Source: Ruminococcus sp. UBA7477
GTDB lineage: Bacteria; Bacillota; Clostridia; Oscillospirales; Ruminococcaceae
Length of the DNA stretch: 8,886 bases
Direction of reading: 5' to 3'
NCBI GenBank assembly: GCA_002479715.1
Contig: DLOT01000027.1
Location: forward strand, 6,767 to 15,652
Part shown: one piece after another, positions 5,666 through 8,886 of the stretch
Layout of the letters: each line of letters opens with the position of its first letter
Position numbering within the stretch: the stretch's first letter is position 1
Notes under the pieces: generated by a model
What the model saw: the letters and a program-made list of their open reading frames with translations, nothing else
What the model was told of the DNA's origin: nothing
Databases searched by the model: none
Translations under genes and position numbers: made by a program

Positions 5666-6940
5666 TTGGAGGAAAACTTTACAAACTCCGTCAGGCTTGA
5701 CCCCGATTTATGCATGGGCTGCATAAACTGTATCAAGCGATGCCCGACGCAGGCGATCAGAGTCCGCAACGGCAAGGCACATATAATCAAAGACTTCTGC
5801 ATAGACTGCGGCGAATGCATAAGGGTATGCCCTCACCATGCGAAAAAGGCTTATTATGATTCGCTTGACGTTATCGACCGATACAAATACAAGGTCGCGC
5901 TGCCGGCACCGTCCTTCTACGCCCAGTTCAACAATCTCGACGACACGAATATCGTCCTGCGCGCACTCAAGCTTATGGGCTTCGACGATGTTTACGAGGT
6001 TTCGGCGGCAGCAGAGCTTGTTTCGGAGCTGACGCGCGACTACATAGAAAAGCACCGTGAAAACGCGCCTTTCATCTCAACGGCCTGTCCGTCTGTGGTA
6101 AGGCTTATTCAGGTGCGCTTTCCAAACCTTCTGGAGCATATGCTGCGGGTGAACGCGCCCGTTGAGATCGCCGCCTCCGAAGCAAAGCGTATAGCTATGG
6201 AGAAAACCGGTCTGCCCGCCGAGGATATAGGAGTCATATTCATTTCCCCATGCCCTGCAAAGGTGACCTCGGTTAAAAGCCCTCTGGGCTATGACAAGAG
6301 CGCGATCGACGCCGTTATCGCCATAAAAGAGGTCTATCCGAAGATCCTGCCTCTGATGCTCCGTTCAATGAACGACAGCACCGAGCTGTCGCATTCGGGA
6401 AAGATCGGTATAAGCTGGGGAGCCTCGGGCGGTGAAGCAAGCGGACTTCTGCTTGACAACTATCTCGCAGCCGACGGTATCGAGAATGTTATCAAGGTAT
6501 TGGAGGATCTGGAGGATCAGAAGATCTCACACCTTGAGTTTATCGAGCTGAACGCCTGCGCGGGCGGCTGCGTCGGAGGCGTCTTGCAGGTCGAAAATCC
6601 TTATGTCGCCAAAGCAAAGCTGAAGCAGCTTCGCAAGTATATGCCAGTTGCAAAATCGCATATCGGGCAGTTTATGCCCTGCAACGCATATATCGAGCAT
6701 GAGATCGAGTATAAGCCGGTTTTCAACCTCGGCGAGAATTTTGCCGACGGGCTGAAGAAAATGGAACAGGTCGAGGAGATCTGCAAGCGGCTTCCGGGAC
6801 TTGACTGCGGCTCCTGCGGAGCGCCAACCTGCAAGGCTCTTGCCGAGGATGTCGTTCGCGGGGTCGCACATGAGAAGGACTGCGTTCACCTGCTTCGCGA
6901 ATACATCCACAAAATGGCAAATGATCTGGGTGATATATGA
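5666..6940 (+). CDS. hydS: Sensory-type [FeFe]-hydrogenase homologue (HydS-like) with C-terminal RnfB-like Fe-S domain
   Basis: This 424-residue protein is a likely H2 or redox sensor rather than a high-turnover enzyme. N-terminal ferredoxin domain: C16/19/22/26 and C45/48/51/55. H-domain: loop L1 reads STACPSV (138-144), where A140 replaces the proton-transfer Cys of TSCCPGW enzymes and C141 is the cluster ligand; L2 reads SPCPAK (C196); L3 reads ACAGGCVGG (C298, C302). The four expected H-cluster cysteines are therefore present. The C-terminal domain (about 372-410) has C381, C384, C389 and C406, the spacing of the RnfB-type [4Fe-4S] domain. No PAS domain follows, unlike HydS proteins I recall. 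Start: TTG 5666 has GGAGG (5653-5657) 8 nt upstream; TTG 5651 has none. Ala in L1 is also reported for the Thermotoga maritima sensory hydrogenase. The sensing role is inferred from this and from the regulatory neighbours. Confidence 0.9.
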   Translation: MEENFTNSVRLDPDLCMGCINCIKRCPTQAIRVRNGKAHIIKDFCIDCGECIRVCPHHAKKAYYDSLDVIDRYKYKVALPAPSFYAQFNNLDDTNIVLRALKLMGFDDVYEVSAAAELVSELTRDYIEKHRENAPFISTACPSVVRLIQVRFPNLLEHMLRVNAPVEIAASEAKRIAMEKTGLPAEDIGVIFISPCPAKVTSVKSPLGYDKSAIDAVIAIKEVYPKILPLMLRSMNDSTELSHSGKIGISWGASGGEASGLLLDNYLAADGIENVIKVLEDLEDQKISHLEFIELNACAGGCVGGVLQVENPYVAKAKLKQLRKYMPVAKSHIGQFMPCNAYIEHEIEYKPVFNLGENFADGLKKMEQVEEICKRLPGLDCGSCGAPTCKALAEDVVRGVAHEKDCVHLLREYIHKMANDLGDI

Positions 6941-6955
6941 TCCGGAGGTCTGGAT

Positions 6956-7039
6956 ATGGCTGTAAATGAGTTTACAGAACTTATTGAAAAAATTCTGTTC
7001 TTGATATTATTTTTATTGAAGGTATGGTTTGAATTATGA
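6956..7039 (+). CDS. Possible 27-residue hydrophobic small protein, coupled to the second DRTGG gene
   Basis: An ATG at 6956 with GGAGG (6944-6948) 7 nt upstream opens a 27-codon frame. Its TGA at 7037-7039 overlaps the next ATG in a 4-base ATGA. Residues 1-12 are polar and charged; residues 13-25 (ILFLILFLLKVWF) are almost wholly hydrophobic and could be a short membrane helix. The N-terminus (MAVNE, then LIEK) repeats the start of the next protein (MNVNELIEK) with three extra residues, and the DNA shares the 14-mer GAACTTATTGAAAA (6977-6990 and 7048-7061). The next gene has no good ribosome site of its own, so this frame may exist to deliver ribosomes to it. It could be a small membrane protein, a coupling leader or a decaying 5' duplication. 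I do not recognise a family. Confidence 0.5.
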   Translation: MAVNEFTELIEKILFLILFLLKVWFEL

Positions 7040-7371
7040 ACGTAAATGAACTTATTGAAAAGGCGGGCTTCAAGCCGCTTAACGTCGCATCGGGCGACAG
7101 AGAGATCAGCGGAGTTTATAACTGCGACCTTATGAGCGTTGTTATGTCAAAAGGCTTTCCCGGTGCGGCTTGGGTGACCATTATGGCAAATATAAACGCC
7201 GTTGCGGTCGCGGCTCTGACCGATATGGCCGTCATAGTCCTTGCCGAGGGGGCGGCTCTCGACGAAGTAATGATAGAAAAAGCCAAGGCTCAGGATATAC
7301 ACGTTTTGCAGTCCGATAAGCCTATCTTTGAAACCTCGCTTGAAATATACAAGCTGATAAACAATGCTTAG
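7036..7371 (+). CDS. DRTGG-domain protein, second of two in the sensory operon
   Basis: This 111-residue soluble protein is a diverged relative of the first DRTGG protein. VYNCDLMSVVMSKGFPGAAWVTIMANINAVAVA is the stretch from 27 on that lines up with the ACGSD...LLTGL...VVRTA region of the other copy. It keeps a C-D-L-M segment (30-33) and ends in a helix (IFETSLEIYKLINNA, 97-111). No catalytic motif is visible. Translation is probably coupled, since the ATG overlaps the stop of the small upstream frame (ATGA) and only a weak AAGG lies 15 nt upstream. Its own stop overlaps the PHP gene by 8 bases. Two DRTGG proteins around a hydrogenase homologue suggest a pair or heteromer in a signalling complex. 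The ligand is unknown. Confidence 0.83.
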   Translation: MNVNELIEKAGFKPLNVASGDREISGVYNCDLMSVVMSKGFPGAAWVTIMANINAVAVAALTDMAVIVLAEGAALDEVMIEKAKAQDIHVLQSDKPIFETSLEIYKLINNA

Positions 7372-8095
7372 CCTGTCCTATGACCTGCACATCCACTCCT
7401 GCCTTTCCCCCTGCGGCGACGACGAAAGCACTCCCGCAAACATCGTCGGCATGGCTTATGTCAAAGGTCTTGACGTCATAGCCCTGACAGATCACAACGC
7501 TGCGAGAAACTGCGTTGCGGCAAAGGAGGTCGCCGACGCCTATGGCATAACCCTGATATGCGGAATGGAGCTGACCACAGCGGAGGAATGTCACGTCGTT
7601 ATGCTGATGCCTACACTGGAAAAGGCTCTCGAGCTTGACGAATATGTTCACAGCAGACTTAGCCCCGTCAAAAACGATCCGGATATTTTCGGCAGGCAGG
7701 AAATAAGAAACAGCGATGACGAGCTGATCGGTACGGAAGATCTGCTGCTCATAAACGCAACGGAGATATCTTTCACCGAGGCGTTTGACCTCGCGGACAG
7801 CTTCGGCGGAGTGGCTCTCCCAGCACACGTTGACAAATCAACGACCTCGGTCATCTCAAATCTCGGCTTTGTACCGCCGGAATGCACGTTCAAGACCGCA
7901 GAGTTCAAGGATATCGGGAAAGTCGAGAGCTACAGGAGGCTTTACCCATATTTTCAGGGGTGCAAGATAATCACAAGCTCTGACGCACATTACCTTGCGC
8001 ACATAAACGAGCCTGTGAATTTCATACACGCACGGGAGAAGTCGGTCGAGGCAATAATTGACGCTATAAAAAATCCGCCGTCTTTGGCGGAATAA
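7364..8095 (+). CDS. PHP-domain metal-dependent phosphoesterase
   Basis: This 243-residue cytosolic protein has the full PHP metal-binding set: H9 and H11 (DLHIHS), D43-H44 (LTDHN), E69 (GMELT), H77, H155 (PAHVDKS), D207 and H209 (SSDAH). PHP enzymes hydrolyse phosphoesters such as histidinol phosphate or nucleoside 3',5'-bisphosphate; the length suits the stand-alone TrpH/YciV-like branch, but the substrate cannot be told. The ATG at 7364 overlaps the DRTGG stop by 8 bases and has no strong ribosome site, so it is coupled. Linked to a sensory hydrogenase, DRTGG proteins and an anti-sigma-type ATPase, it may remove a small phosphorylated signal or act as the output of the module; this is speculation. 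Its last codons encode a hairpin that reads as a terminator on the opposite strand. Confidence 0.88.
   Translation: MLSLSYDLHIHSCLSPCGDDESTPANIVGMAYVKGLDVIALTDHNAARNCVAAKEVADAYGITLICGMELTTAEECHVVMLMPTLEKALELDEYVHSRLSPVKNDPDIFGRQEIRNSDDELIGTEDLLLINATEISFTEAFDLADSFGGVALPAHVDKSTTSVISNLGFVPPECTFKTAEFKDIGKVESYRRLYPYFQGCKIITSSDAHYLAHINEPVNFIHAREKSVEAIIDAIKNPPSLAE
8068..8091 (-). terminator. Intrinsic terminator on the minus strand, inside the end of the PHP gene
   Basis: On the minus strand TCCGCC, loop AAAGAC and GGCGGA (8091-8074) form a 6-bp GC-rich hairpin followed by six T (8073-8068). On the plus strand no T-run follows, so it should not stop the PHP operon. The only minus-strand gene upstream is the one at the right edge, which would then have a 3' UTR of about 500 nt across tspO. 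Confidence 0.5.
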
Positions 8096-8107
8096 ACAAA
8101 CAAAACC

Positions 8108-8153
8108 GCGCATATCATACTGTAAGCCTTAAAAGGAGATGTATGATATGCGC
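8108..8153 (+). promoter_or_regulatory. 13-bp inverted repeat enclosing the tspO ribosome site and start codon
   Basis: GCGCATATCATAC (8108-8120) and GTATGATATGCGC (8141-8153) are perfect reverse complements around a 20-nt loop. The loop holds the ribosome site AAAAGGAG (8131-8138); the start codon ATG (8148-8150) lies in the 3' arm. In RNA this would be a start-codon-blocking hairpin; in DNA it could be an operator. No T-run follows, so it is not a terminator. Confidence 0.6.
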
Positions 8154-8618
8154 TTTGTTGATAAGCTCAAATATGCCGCTGCCGCGGTCTTATCGGCCGG
8201 CATCACACTGGGACTCTCCGCTCTGGCAACTCCAAACAGCCGAGAGGTTTACGAAAGCCTTAACAAGCCTTTTTTCGCCCCTCCGGGATGGATATTTCCT
8301 GTAGTATGGACTTTGCTTTTCGCTCTGATGGCGGTTTCGTCTTATATCGTTATGAGCGGAGGCGCGCCGAACCGGAAAAAAGCCCTCGCCACCTACTTCG
8401 CCCATTTGCCCGTAAACTTTTTGTGGGGCGTCATTTTCTTTGGTATGCGCAGTTTCACGCTTGCATTTCTGTGGATCCTGCTTTTGCTCGCTTGGGTTAT
8501 CTGCTACACCTGCGAATTTTTCAAAACCGGCAGGCTCGCCGGACTTTTGCAGATACCCTATATAGCATGGGTGAACTTCGCGGCGGCGCTGAATTTAGCC
8601 GTTGTCATTCTCAACTGA
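8148..8618 (+). CDS. tspO: TspO/MBR family membrane protein (tryptophan-rich sensory protein)
   Basis: This 156-residue protein should span the membrane five times, as TspO family members do. Signature residues are present: PFFAPPGW (41-48) with W54, N90 and W93 before FF (97-98), and PYIAW (137-141) leading to the FA...LN end (144-149). Family members bind porphyrins and other hydrophobic ligands, and some act in stress or tetrapyrrole control; the role in anaerobes is unclear. The ATG at 8139 touches the ribosome site, so ATG 8148, 9 nt after AAAAGGAG (8131-8138), is the start. It lies 52 nt after the PHP stop with no plus-strand terminator between, so read-through from the hydrogenase operon is possible, though a link in function is unproven. 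Its 3' end overlaps the opposing gene by 24 bases. Confidence 0.93.
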   Translation: MRFVDKLKYAAAAVLSAGITLGLSALATPNSREVYESLNKPFFAPPGWIFPVVWTLLFALMAVSSYIVMSGGAPNRKKALATYFAHLPVNFLWGVIFFGMRSFTLAFLWILLLLAWVICYTCEFFKTGRLAGLLQIPYIAWVNFAAALNLAVVILN

Positions 8619-8886
8619 CAGCCTTTTAGAGATCTCAAGAATAAGGCTTTCCGCAGAAGCGTTTACGCGGTCAAAATCCATAGCTCCGATATAGTATTCT
8701 TCCAGATCGTCATGTATGGACTTGGCCTGTTGAAGCGTCCGCACAGCTTCGTCAAGAAGCTTTGTGCAGGCGCTTTTATTCATTCTCAGGCGCGGCTTCT
8801 TATCGTTTGCACCGGAATAGTATTTCTGTAAGTTCAGCTTTATGCCCTCGTATTTTGAAAGACCGTTTACGGGAGTGGCAGCCGCA
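8595..8886 (-). CDS. C-terminal part of an unidentified protein, possibly a clostridial P-loop ATPase-like protein (5' part missing)
   Basis: The frame is open to the right edge, giving 96 residues and a TAA stop at 8597-8595; the true start is outside. An internal ATG at 8783 has no clear ribosome site and is probably not the start. The visible part is helical and charged, with IHDDLEEYYIGAMDFDRVN (about 57-75) as its most distinctive segment. An HD-x-LE-x-YY-x3-MDF pattern reminds me of the C-terminus of a family of uncharacterised clostridial ATPases (PRK06851 type), but no P-loop is in view and I am not sure. It converges on tspO and overlaps its end by 24 bases. Confidence 0.6.
   Translation of the reverse strand, partial: AAATPVNGLSKYEGIKLNLQKYYSGANDKKPRLRMNKSACTKLLDEAVRTLQQAKSIHDDLEEYYIGAMDFDRVNASAESLILEISKRLSVENDNG

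Noticed and set aside
8074..8091. Hairpin at the end of the PHP gene as terminator of the plus-strand operon.
   Set aside because: On the plus strand it is followed by AATAAACAAAC, with no T-run; the T-run exists only on the minus strand.
1..8886. CRISPR arrays, tRNA or rRNA genes, insertion sequences, attachment sites.
   Set aside because: No regularly spaced repeats, no transposase or integrase frame, and no tRNA-like or rRNA-like stretch was seen while reading either strand.

Overview
The window looks like chromosomal DNA of a strictly anaerobic, fermentative Firmicute, most likely a Ruminococcus-like member of the Clostridia. Reasons: moderate GC, AGGAGG-type ribosome sites with some TTG and GTG starts, an NADH-linked [FeFe]-hydrogenase operon of clostridial layout, and proteins most familiar from Clostridia (paired DRTGG proteins, RsbW-like ATPase, sensory-type hydrogenase). 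This is inferred from gene content only.

Left half, minus strand (4515 down to 1 and beyond): one tight five-gene operon, nuoE-like hydC, a GHKL ATPase, a thioredoxin-like ferredoxin, hydB (NuoF-like) and hydA ([FeFe]-hydrogenase catalytic subunit, cut by the left edge). By family knowledge this is the electron-bifurcating hydrogenase that couples NAD(H) and ferredoxin to H2.

Middle (4516-4859): a 344-bp divergent control region. It holds an extended -10 promoter facing left, a TTGAAA/TATCAT promoter facing right, and two identical 12-bp boxes (TTGCACAAAAAA). Each box points toward its own promoter and ends 50-51 nt before that promoter's -10. A second, different 13-bp motif also occurs twice.

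Right half, plus strand (4860-8095): a second operon, DRTGG protein, anti-sigma-type ATPase, a hydrogenase homologue with sensory-type active-site loops (STACPSV in place of TSCCPGW), a 27-residue hydrophobic small ORF, a second DRTGG protein and a PHP-domain phosphoesterase. Starts overlap stops at most junctions. My reading is that this is a regulatory, H2- or redox-sensing module facing the catalytic hydrogenase operon it may control. The sequence shows the gene order and residues; the signalling role is inference.

Right end: tspO (8148-8618), whose start codon lies in a 13-bp inverted repeat, then the 3' end of a minus-strand gene that overlaps tspO tail to tail by 24 bp. A terminator-like hairpin on the minus strand lies inside the end of the PHP gene, so the right-edge gene may carry a long 3' UTR antisense to the whole of tspO.
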